Source: JBBARC01 sp040400005 (GTDB taxonomy: Bacteria > Pseudomonadota > Alphaproteobacteria > Acetobacterales > Acetobacteraceae). From it: 45,494 bases of DNA. The notes beneath the pieces are model-generated. The model had not been told where the DNA came from, did not search any database, and was given only the letters and a program-made list of their open reading frames with translations. Where the stretch lies: assembly GCA_040400005.1 (NCBI GenBank), contig JBBARC010000023.1, positions 1-45,494 of the forward strand. Reading direction: 5' to 3'. Below are positions 1 to 7,812 of this stretch, piece after piece. Every line of letters starts with the position of its first letter. Position 1 is the first letter of the stretch. The translations under genes and the position numbers were made by a program.

Positions 1-311
1 CGTTTTTGGCCGACATTTTCGCATTGGTTGGGGATTTCGCCGATGGTTTTTATAATCGCGCGCAGGTGATTTTGCAGGATTTCGGCGATGATACTGTCGA
101 TATCTAGAAAATGGCGGCGGATGGTGGCGGGGGAGATGATCATGCCCATGGCCAAATTTGCAATGGTGATGGTGTGGCGCGGGTGGGCGGTGAGCAGGGC
201 GAGGGCGGCATCGAGGATTTGGTCGCGGCGCTGCTGATCCCGCGCGGTGCGGGTGGAGTTGGGGTTGATACGGGCTTGGATTGTGGCGCGGATGAGGCGG
301 GGTGGGATCAT
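1..311 (-). CDS. TetR-family transcriptional regulator, N-terminal part (cut by window edge)
   Basis: Reading the minus strand from the ATG at 311 gives an open frame that runs off the window start, about 103 residues. After a basic N-terminus comes a TetR-type DNA-binding domain: a helix with RRDQILDAALALL, then ITIANLAMGMIISPATIRRHF, then a helix beginning DIDSIIAEIL. This is the usual order of the N-terminal three-helix bundle of TetR repressors, with the HTH at roughly residues 50-70. The ligand-binding C-terminal domain lies outside the window, so the effector and targets are unknown. I see no strong ribosome binding site before the ATG. Plus-strand reading frames here are low-complexity and look like shadows. 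Confidence 0.7.
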   Translation of the reverse strand, partial: MIPPRLIRATIQARINPNSTRTARDQQRRDQILDAALALLTAHPRHTITIANLAMGMIISPATIRRHFLDIDSIIAEILQNHLRAIIKTIGEIPNQCENVGQK

Positions 312-626
312 GGGGTGGTGTTTTAGGGATATTTGCGGATTGTGGCAAAGATTATTTTCTTAAGTTGGGATGAGTTTTTGGCGCGGACTGCGGCGGAGCT
401 GAAAGTTCACTGACGGTCGCTGGGTGGGGCACGAATGGCAAGGGTTGGCCGAAACCGGAATGGCGGTTTTCGAGTGTACAGTGGTGACAAACAGCAACTC
501 CGTGGGCTAGCCGACGCGTTCATCCGTCGTCGCAACTTACCGCCCGCAAGTAGGTTGGGCATTAGCCCACCGGCGCATGTTGCGATCGCCCCAGCGTGGC
601 TGGATCACGTAAACGGAACAAACTAA
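312..626. other. No gene recognised; possible 5' remnant of the following pseudogene
   Basis: This stretch has no convincing gene. An open plus-strand frame from 435 to the TAA at 624-626 is in the same frame as the acyltransferase pseudogene that follows. It could be a decayed N-terminal part of it, since a segment reading QLRGLADAFIRRR vaguely recalls the RGLA and RRR segments of acyltransferase-3 proteins. The resemblance is too weak to call. Confidence 0.35.
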
Positions 627-1409
627 CCGGCCAACGCCGCACTGTTCGGCAGTTGGCCAACCACGCGCGAACTGCTCCATTCGTTTCTCCTCGTACCTAG
701 CAACGGCGGCGCGTGGTTCCCGGTCTATTTTCCCGCGTGGTCTTTGCTGTTCGAAGTCCGGTTTTACCTACTGTTTGCGATCATCCTACTTTGGCGACGG
801 ACCGATGTGCGGCTCTGGGCCATCGTGCTGACTGCCGCGATTGCAGTCGTGCCACTACCGCAATCGGCACTTGGCACACCATGGGGCGCACTATAGAGCG
901 ACAATCCGATATGGATTGAATTCACCTTTGGTCTGGTCCTGGCCCACGCCCATTGTCAGGGGTTTCGCCTGCCGCCCCTTTTGGGCTTAATTGCACTCAT
1001 CGCCGGCGTGATCGGGCTTGCCACCCATAACGACTTTGCGGCAACTATGTTTCGCATTCAAGGCTGGGGTTTAGCCGCAATGCTGATCGTGGCAGGCGCC
1101 ACGGCGCTTGAAGACAAAAAATTTTGGCGCCACAAGCTATTTCGCTTCGGTGGCGATAGCAGCTACGCGCTGTTCTTATGCCACCAAAGCGCCATCGCCG
1201 TAACCATTGCCGGATGGCGGCATTTTGGTCTGCCGCTCACCGGCGCGCCCGCCGTTGGTTTGCGCGCCGCCGCAATGGTGTCGGCCTCCCTACTGCTGGC
1301 CAGCCTCGTTCATATTTGGATAGAGAATCCGCTTCTGGCCACATTACACCGGCGCTTATTACGCGCCCCAGCGCCGGCCGGCATACCGGCCACCGCCACA
1401 GGCCTATGA
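627..1409 (+). pseudogene. Acyltransferase-3 family membrane protein, decayed (in-frame TAG, 5' truncated)
   Basis: One frame from 627 to 1409 encodes the middle and C-terminal part of an acyltransferase-3 (OatA/ExoZ-like) integral membrane enzyme. Members of this family O-acetylate exopolysaccharide, LPS or other glycans. The characteristic FPAWSLLFEVRFYLLFA segment is near 717-770, followed by several hydrophobic helices (LIALIAGVIGLA, AAMLIVAGATAL, and a late one near MVSASLLLASLVHIWIENPL). A TAG at 894-896 interrupts the frame, and the frame continues on both sides with sensible family sequence. The usual N-terminal helices with the catalytic His region are missing upstream, where a TAA sits at 624. 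I infer an inactive remnant. The C-terminal 142 residues could still be translated from a TTG at 981, but would lack the catalytic part. Confidence 0.75.
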
Positions 1410-1424
1410 ACAAAAGTAGCCCGC

Positions 1425-1557
1425 GTAGCCCAGGTGAAACCTGGGGCTCCTCGCGCCACACAGTCACGAAGCTTGACGAGCGAGCGATGTCAGGAACGGC
1501 CGCGGGGGGCTCCCCAATCATAACACGCACGAAAGACCTGGGTTTCACCCAGGCTAC
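1425..1557. repeat. Pair of inverted REP-like hairpins
   Basis: Two short hairpin units face each other. At 1429-1445, CCCAGGT and ACCTGGG pair around GAA. At 1537-1553, CCTGGGT and ACCCAGG pair around TTC. Each is bordered on its outer side by GTAGCC or its complement, so the two units are inverted copies about 90 bases apart. This resembles the REP/BIME-type elements (GTAGCC...GGGTGAAACCC) found between genes in many proteobacteria. The sequence between them shows no coding signal. Confidence 0.55.
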
Positions 1558-1780
1558 TAGATGACGGCTTTGCGGCAGGCCCCAATCGTCCATTGGTGAC
1601 GACAATGGGCGCAAAGGCGACTCGTGGGTTCTGGCCAGAACCGGTCGGGCATCGTGGGTGTGGCGGGCGCCATGACGGCCGATGCATCATGGGCATGGGT
1701 GGGAGAGATGGTGCCATGCAAAGAGCGCTGCACCCTTGTCATAAGAAAATCGGCTACAACCCCCTGGCTCTGCAAGGAGT

Positions 1781-1812
1781 GCCCCAACCAGGGTGGCCGC
1801 CCTGGTTGGGGC
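1781..1812. terminator. Strong perfect hairpin in non-coding region
   Basis: A 13-base stem (GCCCCAACCAGGG at 1781-1793, complement at 1800-1812) closes on a 6-base loop. There is no T-tract, so it is not a classical intrinsic terminator. It may be a REP-like or transcript-end structure in the otherwise gene-free stretch 1560-1890, where I see no credible gene. Confidence 0.45.
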
Positions 1813-1895
1813 GGCTATAGCTTGCCTAACGACTAAGATTTCTGGCTTATGCAAAAAGGCGTTACAGCGGCGCCGGGCGGGTAAATAACCGTCAT

Positions 1896-2108
1896 GTCTG
1901 GATCCATTATCTCATCTGTGCCGTGTGCGGCGATGAAGGGTTTTCCGAGGTGCCCGATGATGATGGTTTCTTCTGGTGCGATCGCAAATTCCGCGTCGAT
2001 CGGGTGTTTGGCCCGTTTCGTGTCGAAACACCCGGCAAGACCGTCGCCGCCACCCGCTGCGCCTGCGCCCGGTGCGGCGCCCGCGCGCCCCGCGCACCCC
2101 GCGCATAA
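1896..2108 (+). CDS. Possible Cys-rich small protein coupled to the AraC gene
   Basis: A short frame from a GTG at 1896 (alternative GTG at 1923) to TAA at 2106-2108 would encode about 70 residues. It starts WIHYLICAVCGDEGF, includes a FFWCDRKFRVDRVFGPF segment and ends with RCACARCGAR. The CxxC and CxCxxC spacing suggests metal binding such as a zinc ribbon. Its stop overlaps the ATG of the AraC gene (TAATG at 2106-2110), the usual geometry of translational coupling, and this is the main support. No clear ribosome binding site precedes either start, and the Arg/Ala/Pro-rich tail could be a by-product of high GC content. I do not recognise a family. It may be spurious. Confidence 0.35.
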   Translation, partial: VWIHYLICAVCGDEGFSEVPDDDGFFWCDRKFRVDRVFGPFRVETPGKTVAATRCACARCGARAPRAPRA

Positions 2109-3058
2109 TGAACTTGCTTCTCCGCCGCGAAGTGCGCGGCATCGAAGATTTGCGCCAAGTGCTGGCGGGCAGCGATACTGAAGTAACCCAGCTTAACGGC
2201 CAAACTGTATCTGGCACCTTGCGCGCCATGCCGTGCGGTGCCGATAGCTTGCTGAACAGTGGCGTTTATGCCGGTGCGGTGCGTATGCGCGGTAACGCCC
2301 CAGCCGGCTGCGTGACGCTAAACGTTAATCTAGCCGTGCAGGGGGACGCCATCCAATGGGGCAGCGCTGTACAGCCCGGCGACCTGGTGGTGCTGATCGG
2401 CCGCAGCGCGCGCGATACGCTGACCCGCGGCCGCCTGGCGTTTGCCGCCCTGACATGCCCGATTGCCGAACTTTTGGCGCACCCCGCCTACCAATCGGTC
2501 TTCGCGCGAGCGGTTGACGCCGGCACGGCCATTTTTCGCCCACCTCCCGCCGCTGCCAGGATGGTGTGTGCCGTGTTCACAACTATGCTGCAAAAGGCGG
2601 CGCCTGAGATGGGCGCAGGCCGGCTGACGGAACAGGCTACGCGCGAAATGCGCAGTATGCTGATCGAGGCGTTTGGCGCCGCCTTGCGCTCGGCCACCGC
2701 GCACAAGCGCGAAGCGCCCCCCAACCGGCAAGCTGCCGATGCGATTATTGGCCGCATCGAGGCAATGCTCGCCGATGGCAGCACGGCCCTTCGCCTCGCC
2801 GATTTGTGCGCCGAAACCGGCTGGTCGCGGCGTACCGTGCATCGTGTGTTCGCTAGCCGCTTTGGCGTATCGCCGGCGCATTACCTGTTGTTGCGCCGCC
2901 TGTCAGAAACGCGCTTAGCCCTGCACGACGGCGCCGGCACTACCCTGTCCGTGACCGATGCCGCGCGCCGTCATGGCTTTGCCGAACTCGGCCGTTTCGC
3001 TGGGCAATACCGTAAATTATTCGGCGAACTCCCCTCGGCTACCCTGCGCGCAGGTTAA
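2108..3058 (+). CDS. AraC-family transcriptional regulator
   Basis: The product is 316 residues. The C-terminal third (about residues 210-310) is an AraC/XylS DNA-binding domain with two HTH motifs. The first lies around LRLADLCAETGWSRRTVHRVF, followed by FGVSPAHYLLLRRLSETRLAL, and the second around VTDAARRHGFAELGRFAGQYRKLFG. The N-terminal two thirds is not a recognisable sugar-binding cupin; it has a moderately conserved effector-domain look as in AraC regulators of uncharacterised ligand. The frame is open further upstream, but the ATG at 2108 overlaps the stop of a small upstream ORF and gives a normal N-terminus. The next gene in the same direction, a secreted Asp-box protein, starts 197 bases downstream and is a plausible target, though this is inference. 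Confidence 0.85.
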   Translation: MNLLLRREVRGIEDLRQVLAGSDTEVTQLNGQTVSGTLRAMPCGADSLLNSGVYAGAVRMRGNAPAGCVTLNVNLAVQGDAIQWGSAVQPGDLVVLIGRSARDTLTRGRLAFAALTCPIAELLAHPAYQSVFARAVDAGTAIFRPPPAAARMVCAVFTTMLQKAAPEMGAGRLTEQATREMRSMLIEAFGAALRSATAHKREAPPNRQAADAIIGRIEAMLADGSTALRLADLCAETGWSRRTVHRVFASRFGVSPAHYLLLRRLSETRLALHDGAGTTLSVTDAARRHGFAELGRFAGQYRKLFGELPSATLRAG

Positions 3059-3255
3059 TTTACCACTTGCCCTAGCGGCCGTGTTGACCGTTCCGTGATC
3101 CATCGTTTTTGCCCTAGCTGGCGCCAACGCCTGCGGATATGACTAGGGTTAAGACGGCCCGCCATTCCGGGCTGCGTGGCTATTTTGCCCGTATCACTGC
3201 CGTATTCACCGCCTTAATCATGGTTGTCATCAATACCGTTCTCGGAGATTTCAGT

Positions 3256-4854
3256 ATGTCCTTTATCAACACCCGCCGCCGGCACCTGGTTGCCGGTCTC
3301 AGTTTGGCGGCAGTCGCCGCGACAGCGGCCGGGGCCTGCGCCGCAACCAACCCGGCGCCAATCTTGGGCCCGCTGCTGCGCATCACCAGCGGATCGCCGT
3401 TTTTCGCCTGCACCGCCGATAACAAGGCGGGCCAGATCGGCATCAATTTCGGCAGCTCGATCATTGAACCGTGGCTGGCGGTGGACCCCACCAAGCCCGG
3501 GCATTTGCTGAGTGGCCAGCAACAGGATCGCTGGAGCAACGGCGGCGCCCGCGGGCTTGATGCGGGGCTGAGCACCGATGGCGGCAAGCACTGGAAAATC
3601 ACTATTCCCAACGGCATATCCTTGTGCAGCGGCGGCAGGCTGCCGCGGGCTAGTGATGCCTGGACCGGCTTTGGCGGCGATGGCACGGCGTATTTCTTTT
3701 CGCTGGCGTTCAGCAATACCGAATCGGCTATGCTGGCGAGCCGTTCAACCGATGGCGGGCTGACCTGGGCCGCACCCGTGGCGGTGATCGACGATACCGA
3801 TCCGCTGGCGTTTAACGATAAAAACTCGCTTACCGCCGATACCATCATTCATGGTAACGCCTACACGGTGTGGGACCGCGGTTATAACGCCAGCGGCGGG
3901 CGCGATAATGGCGAAGGGTTGAGCGCCGGGGGCGACGGGGTGCAGCGCGCGCGCGATCGGCTGACTTTGCTGCGGTTGGCCGCGCGCGGTGATGCACCCG
4001 CCCTTGCCGCGATAAAAACCCAAACCAGCCATGGCCCAACCTATTTTTCGCGCACCACCGATAGTGGGCTGACGTGGTCGAAGGCGGTGCCGATTTACGA
4101 TCCCGGCGCCAATGCGCAAACCATTGGCAATGTGGTGGTGGAAGTGCCTTCGGGCGAGATTTTTGATTTTTTCACCAAAATCAGTGCGGCCGGTAATCTG
4201 ACCATCGCGTTTGTGCGCAGCACGGATCATGGCGCCACGTGGTCGAAAATTCCGCAAACCGCAGCGGTTATGGCGGGCAACGGGCCGGTTACCCCGGATC
4301 TTGGCAAACCCATGCGGACTGGGGATATTATTCCCAGTATTGCTGCCGATCCGGCGACTGGCGCGCTGTATGTCGCCTGGCAGGATAAGCTGGCCGGTAG
4401 CACCACTTTGGGGCTTTTGTTCACGCAGTCCACCGATGATGGCAAAACTTGGTCGGCGCCGGTGCGGATTAACCAAACCCCGGCCAGCACGGCCAACCCG
4501 TTGCGCGCGCAGGCGTTTAATGGCGCTATTGTGGCAACAACAGATGGCACGCTGGTGGCAACCTATTATGATTTTCGTAACGATACTGCCACCGGCGAAT
4601 TGGCCGATGTGTGGGCGCTAACCTGCAAACCCAACACTACCGCGCCGTGCAGTGTAGCCGCTAACTGGGGTCGCGAGATGCGCCTGACCAAAGCATCGTT
4701 TGATGTGACACAGGCACCGCTGACCAGTGGTGGGTATTTTTTGGGTGATTATTTTGGCTTGGCGGCGCAAGGGCGGCAGGTGTGGCCGGCGTTTACCGCC
4801 ACGGTGAGTGCCGGCCACAGCGCGCTGTTCACCAGGCCGATCACACTGCCGTAA
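3256..4854 (+). CDS. Secreted sialidase-fold (BNR/Asp-box) glycoside hydrolase-like protein
   Basis: The product is 532 residues with an N-terminal export signal that contains consecutive arginines followed by a hydrophobic stretch (TRRRHLVAGLSLAAVAATAA), so Tat export is possible. The mature part has five Asp-box motifs of the S-x-D-x-G-x-T-W type: STDGGKHW, STDGGLTW, TTDSGLTW, STDHGATW and STDDGKTW. They are spaced along the chain as in six-bladed beta-propeller sialidases. I do not see a confident catalytic arginine triad, so the activity may be sialidase-like on another sugar or purely binding. The ATG at 3256 is preceded by CGGAG, and an upstream extension to 3139 would bury the signal peptide. 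A lysozyme gene follows in the same direction, so a role in glycan or cell-wall turnover outside the cytoplasm is possible. Confidence 0.8.
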   Translation: MSFINTRRRHLVAGLSLAAVAATAAGACAATNPAPILGPLLRITSGSPFFACTADNKAGQIGINFGSSIIEPWLAVDPTKPGHLLSGQQQDRWSNGGARGLDAGLSTDGGKHWKITIPNGISLCSGGRLPRASDAWTGFGGDGTAYFFSLAFSNTESAMLASRSTDGGLTWAAPVAVIDDTDPLAFNDKNSLTADTIIHGNAYTVWDRGYNASGGRDNGEGLSAGGDGVQRARDRLTLLRLAARGDAPALAAIKTQTSHGPTYFSRTTDSGLTWSKAVPIYDPGANAQTIGNVVVEVPSGEIFDFFTKISAAGNLTIAFVRSTDHGATWSKIPQTAAVMAGNGPVTPDLGKPMRTGDIIPSIAADPATGALYVAWQDKLAGSTTLGLLFTQSTDDGKTWSAPVRINQTPASTANPLRAQAFNGAIVATTDGTLVATYYDFRNDTATGELADVWALTCKPNTTAPCSVAANWGREMRLTKASFDVTQAPLTSGGYFLGDYFGLAAQGRQVWPAFTATVSAGHSALFTRPITLP

Positions 4855-4860
4855 ATACGT

Positions 4861-4915
4861 CGATTTGCCTTGTTGGGTTATTTGGGGATCAAAAACCTAG
4901 AGTAACCGATGCAAG
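4861..4915 (+). repeat. Copy A of a 55-bp direct repeat (degenerate promoter)
   Basis: This 55-base stretch matches 5705-5759 at 44 of 55 positions without gaps. It begins with CGATTTGCC and ends with ACCTAGAGTAACCGATGCAAG. It lies 6 bases after the Asp-box protein stop. Relative to copy B the -10-like hexamer is damaged (GATCAA instead of GATAAT). The stretch 4916-5094 after it has no gene I can see. Confidence 0.7.
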
Positions 4916-5094
4916 ACCGCCATCCCAAGCTTTCGCGCGGCTAGTTTTTCTGGCGCCCCTCCACCACCACCATTGTGGCGCCAGACCAACCGATGCTTGT
5001 GTCAAACTTGTTCCGTCATCACCTGCCGGGGCTTGCGATGGCGGGATTCTTCCGCCCTACGATGCTTCTGGCTTGCCGCTGCTGACCCGGCTCG

Positions 5095-5586
5095 TCAATC
5101 AGACGGTGCGCGGTTGAACTGCATGGTCCAGTTGGTTTCCCAGGTCGCACCACCGTCAGCCGAGAAAGCCTGTTCCCATGTCGGTGCTTGGGGGGCGCGC
5201 GCGTTCCAGCAGAAGCGAACCTTGATCGGACGCCCGTCCAGCGTATCTTTCGCGAAGAACATGCCGACGGAGCCGGTGAAACACCCAACTACGGGCACAT
5301 CGAGTGCATGAGGCTGGCGCGCGTCGAGCCACCAGATCGCCCACTGGCGTTTGGCGGGGTCGTACGAGCGTAGGGCAATCGCGCGATATACGCCTTCGGG
5401 TAAATGAAGTTCGTTGTCTTCCAGGTTGCCGTTGCCGCCGAGGATGGGACGGGTGGAGGAACGGCCAGTGAATTCGGTCCAATCCGTGCAGCCGCACAAG
5501 CGCCGGTTCAGGCGACGGTGATGGACGATCCAATGACCAAATTCGAAATCGAAGTCATGCGAGGGAATGTGTGACACTTCGGTCAT
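5095..5586 (-). CDS. DUF1579-like conserved hypothetical protein
   Basis: The product is 163 residues with a compact pattern typical of a widespread lipocalin-like family: DFDFEFGHWIVHHRRL at the N-terminus, TDWTEFTG, RPILGGNGNLEDNEL, YRAIALRSYDPAKRQWAIWWLDAR, then FFAKDTLDGRPIKVRFCW and WEQAFSADGGATWETNW near the end. These proteins are thought to form a small beta-barrel; their ligand and function are not established. The ATG at 5586 has GCAGGAA about 8 bases upstream and fits the family N-terminus, while an extension to 5643 adds an unconserved segment. It is transcribed against its neighbours and lies between the two copies of a 55-bp repeat, suggesting it was inserted as a unit. Confidence 0.75.
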   Translation of the reverse strand: MTEVSHIPSHDFDFEFGHWIVHHRRLNRRLCGCTDWTEFTGRSSTRPILGGNGNLEDNELHLPEGVYRAIALRSYDPAKRQWAIWWLDARQPHALDVPVVGCFTGSVGMFFAKDTLDGRPIKVRFCWNARAPQAPTWEQAFSADGGATWETNWTMQFNRAPSD

Positions 5587-5704
5587 CAATAAATTCCTGC
5601 AAAGGGGATAAGCCGTCGTTGATGCATGGAGGGGGACGCTCACTAAGGGTCATCATTCAGGCTAAGGCATGTGGATGCCTGGTCAAATGATACACATGCA
5701 AAGC

Positions 5705-5759
5705 CGATTTGCCTCGTTCATCTGTTTTGGGATAATAAACCTAGAGCAACCGATGCGAG
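5705..5759 (+). promoter_or_regulatory. Copy B of the 55-bp repeat, with sigma-70-like promoter for the lysozyme gene
   Basis: Within this copy TTGCCT (5709-5714) and GATAAT (5731-5736) are separated by 16 bases, close to the sigma-70 consensus, and the lysozyme ATG follows at 5766. The same 55 bases recur at 4861-4915 with 80 percent identity. Promoter function is inferred from sequence only. Confidence 0.55.
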
Positions 5760-5765
5760 GTAAAT

Positions 5766-6251
5766 ATGAACCGCGACCTGCCCGTGATAGCCCTTGCCCT
5801 GCTGCGCGCTGCCGAAGGCTGCCGGCTTTCGGCGTATTTGGATGGTGGCGGGCAATGGACGATTGGCTGGGGGCATACCGGCCCCGAGATTAGCCCTGGC
5901 GTTACCTGGACGCAGGCGCACTGTGATGATGCGCTGGCGCACGATGCCAGCGCGACGGCGGCGGAACTTGATCACTTGATCGGCGACGGGGTGACGCTGA
6001 CCGCCAACCAATTTGGCGCCCTTGTGGTGTTTGCGTACAATATCGGTGTGCACGCTTTTGCGGGTTCCACTGCCTGTGCCCGGGTGCGGCATAATGAGTT
6101 GACCAATGTGCCGGCCACCATGCGCTTATGGACCAAAATCCGCGACCCGCACACGCGCCGGCTGGTGCCGAGTATGGGTTTGATGCACCGCCGGGAAGCC
6201 GAAATTGCTTTGTGGCACACGGCGGATGAGGCGCCGGCACCCACATTATAA
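5766..6251 (+). CDS. Phage-type lysozyme (GH24 endolysin-like muramidase)
   Basis: The product is 161 residues, the usual length of T4-type lysozymes, which cleave the MurNAc-GlcNAc bond of peptidoglycan. The catalytic triad spacing of T4 lysozyme (Glu-x8-Asp-x5-Thr) is intact: E17 in LLRAAEGCRLSAYLD, D26, and T32 in WTIGWGHTG. Later family segments are LTANQFGALVVFAYNIGVHAF and MGLMHRREAEIALW. No signal peptide or membrane anchor is apparent, so export would need a holin-like route or cell lysis, and neither partner is next to it. No other phage genes surround it, so I read it as a domesticated or orphan endolysin. It probably has its own promoter in the repeat just upstream. Confidence 0.88.
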   Translation: MNRDLPVIALALLRAAEGCRLSAYLDGGGQWTIGWGHTGPEISPGVTWTQAHCDDALAHDASATAAELDHLIGDGVTLTANQFGALVVFAYNIGVHAFAGSTACARVRHNELTNVPATMRLWTKIRDPHTRRLVPSMGLMHRREAEIALWHTADEAPAPTL

Positions 6252-6262
6252 AAGTCTTTTTG

Positions 6263-6286
6263 TTTCTTTTTCTTCAGAAAAAGAAA
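6263..6286. terminator. A/T-rich hairpin, copy 1 of 4 (bidirectional terminator-like)
   Basis: An 11-base perfect stem, TTTCTTTTTCT at 6263-6273 and its complement at 6276-6286, has a 2-base loop. It lies between the convergent ends of the lysozyme gene and the DUF815 gene. The flanking motif AAGTCTTTTTG recurs beside the copies at 19079, 32578 and 38494. Its position and T-runs on both strands suggest transcription termination. Confidence 0.6.
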
Positions 6287-6295
6287 ATTCTTGCG

Positions 6296-7156
6296 TTACG
6301 GGGCAGAAGCTAACTTGCCAGCCAAATCCTCGATGAACTGAAATGCCACGCGGCCGGAGCGGCTGCCGCGGGTGGCTTGCCATTCGACGGCGCGGGCGCG
6401 CAGATCGGCGTCGGTGATGACCAGGTTACGGGCCGCCGCGTAGCCCGTGACCATGGCGAGATACTGCGCCTGATCGCAGTTGTGAAAGCCAATCCACAGG
6501 CCGAAGCGATCGGATAGCGACACTTTTTCTTCTACCGTCTCGCCTGGGGCTATGCTTTTTTGGGCCTCGTTTTCAATCATGTCGCGCGGCATCAGATGGC
6601 GGCGGTTGCTGGTTGCGTAAAACAACACGTTGGCCGGGCGGCCTTCGATGCCGCCATCGAGCACCGATTTTAGCGCTTTGTAATCGGCATCCTGGGTTTC
6701 GAAACTGAGATCGTCGCAAAAAATTAGGCATCGTTCAGGGGTTTTGCGCAATAGGCCGAGCAATATGCCAAGGCTGCTTAAATCTTCGCGGTGCAGCTCG
6801 ATCAGTTTTAATGATCCCGGCAGCTCGACCACCACGGCGCCGTGCACCGCTTTGACCAGCGATGATTTGCCCATGCCGCGGGCGCCCCATAGCAAGGCGT
6901 TATTGGCGGAAAAACCGCGGGCGAACTGGCGGGTGTTGTCGAGCAATATGCGCTTTTGCAAATCGATCGCGCGCAATGCCGCAAGGGCCACGCCGGCAAC
7001 CGCGGGCACTGGCCGTAGCCGGCTAACACCTGCCACATCCCAGGCAAAGGCGTCCGCCCGCGCCAAATCCGGTCGTGCTGCCGGCGGCGGACTGAGCCGC
7101 TCCAACGCTTCCGCAATCCGCAGCATCACGCCCGCCGCACCCATCTCATTCGTCAT
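6296..7156 (-). CDS. DUF815-family P-loop ATPase
   Basis: The product is 286 residues. It has a Walker A (GARGMGKSSLVKAV), a Walker B-like CLIFCDDLSF, and the conserved DUF815 segments YKALKSVLDGGIEGRPANVLFYATSNRRHLMPRDM and LSDRFGLWIGFHNCDQAQYLAMV. These are AAA+-type ATPases, common in alphaproteobacteria and often next to yajC or secretion genes; their substrate is not established. The ATG at 7156 is preceded by TTAGGTG, and the longer start at 7219 would intrude toward the divergent yajC. The gene is divergent from yajC, so the 81-base gap should contain both promoters. Confidence 0.85.
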   Translation of the reverse strand: MTNEMGAAGVMLRIAEALERLSPPPAARPDLARADAFAWDVAGVSRLRPVPAVAGVALAALRAIDLQKRILLDNTRQFARGFSANNALLWGARGMGKSSLVKAVHGAVVVELPGSLKLIELHREDLSSLGILLGLLRKTPERCLIFCDDLSFETQDADYKALKSVLDGGIEGRPANVLFYATSNRRHLMPRDMIENEAQKSIAPGETVEEKVSLSDRFGLWIGFHNCDQAQYLAMVTGYAAARNLVITDADLRARAVEWQATRGSRSGRVAFQFIEDLAGKLASAP

Positions 7157-7237
7157 AAATTCGCACCTAAGCTTGACCAGACTGGCGCGCAAACTATGGT
7201 CCGCCCGGCCCAACCGCAACCGGAGCCTAAAACCACA

Positions 7238-7564
7238 ATGTTTTCCCTAATTAGCCCCGCCTATGGCGCCGATGATGTTATCAGCAATTTCATCGCAACC
7301 TCGGGCGTTACCCAATTCGCGCCGTTGATCCTGATTTTTATCGTATTCTACTTCCTGCTGCTGCGGCCGCAGCAGCAGGCCCAAAGCAAACTGAAAGAAT
7401 CGATCAACGCAATCAAAAAAGGCGACCGCGTGCTGACCGCCGGTGGTATCATCGCCAGCGTGAAAAATGTCCGCGAGGGGTCCAACGAAATCGAAGTGGA
7501 AATCGCCCCCAACGTCAAAGTGACCATCATCCGCGAGACCATCACCAACGTCCTCGGCAGCTAG
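7238..7564 (+). CDS. yajC: YajC, Sec translocon accessory subunit
   Basis: The product is 108 residues, matching the family. A short N-terminal segment (MFSLISPAYGADD) is followed by one transmembrane helix (APLILIFIVFYFLLLRPQQQ) ending in the hallmark LRPQQQ, then the cytoplasmic domain KGDRVLTAGGIIASV and VKVTIIRETI. YajC associates with SecDF and supports SecYEG export. The ATG at 7238 has CGGAG upstream; a longer frame from 7196 is less likely. In many alphaproteobacteria secD and secF follow yajC, but here the gene is followed by a large hairpin repeat and convergent genes, so it stands alone. Confidence 0.92.
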   Translation: MFSLISPAYGADDVISNFIATSGVTQFAPLILIFIVFYFLLLRPQQQAQSKLKESINAIKKGDRVLTAGGIIASVKNVREGSNEIEVEIAPNVKVTIIRETITNVLGS

Positions 7565-7595
7565 GGACCCGAAGCTTGGGTTTGGGGCGGGCAAA

Positions 7596-7797
7596 GAAAG
7601 GCGAGGGGCTTTGCCCCCTCGACCCCCATTAAAGGCTCGCCTTTAAAATCCGTTTAGTTGGGTTTGGGGGGAAGGGGGCCAGCACGATGCGCCCCACAGT
7701 CCAGGTCGGCCCCCTTCCCCCCAAACCCAAGTGAAGGGTTCTAAGGGCTTGCCCTTAGTGGGGTCCAGGGGCGAAGCCCTTGGCCTTTCTTAACCCA
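7596..7797. repeat. Large multi-hairpin intergenic repeat, copy R1
   Basis: The core is a perfect 21-base inverted repeat: the left arm at 7660-7680 starts GGGTTTGGGGGG and its complement is at 7708-7728. It encloses a 27-base loop (7681-7707) that begins AGCAC and ends GTC. Further hairpins lie outside on each side: GAGGGGCTTTGCCCCCTC, TTAAAGGCTCGCCTTTAA, CTAAGGGCTTGCCCTTAG and CCAGGGGCGAAGCCCTTGG. Related copies are at 11478, 36411 and 45381. It fills the gap between convergent gene ends, so it could act as a transcription barrier; it also looks like a miniature mobile element. Confidence 0.8.
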
Positions 7798-7812
7798 CCC
7801 CACACCCAGGCC

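Noticed and set aside
111..326. Gly-rich plus-strand ORF at the window start
   Set aside because: It is the antisense shadow of the TetR gene and has no family features.
5766..6251. Prophage
   Set aside because: The lysozyme is the only phage-like gene; no integrase, structural or holin genes surround it.
7596..7797. CRISPR array or attachment site
   Set aside because: The repeats are inverted arms and not regularly spaced direct repeats; no cas or integrase genes are nearby.
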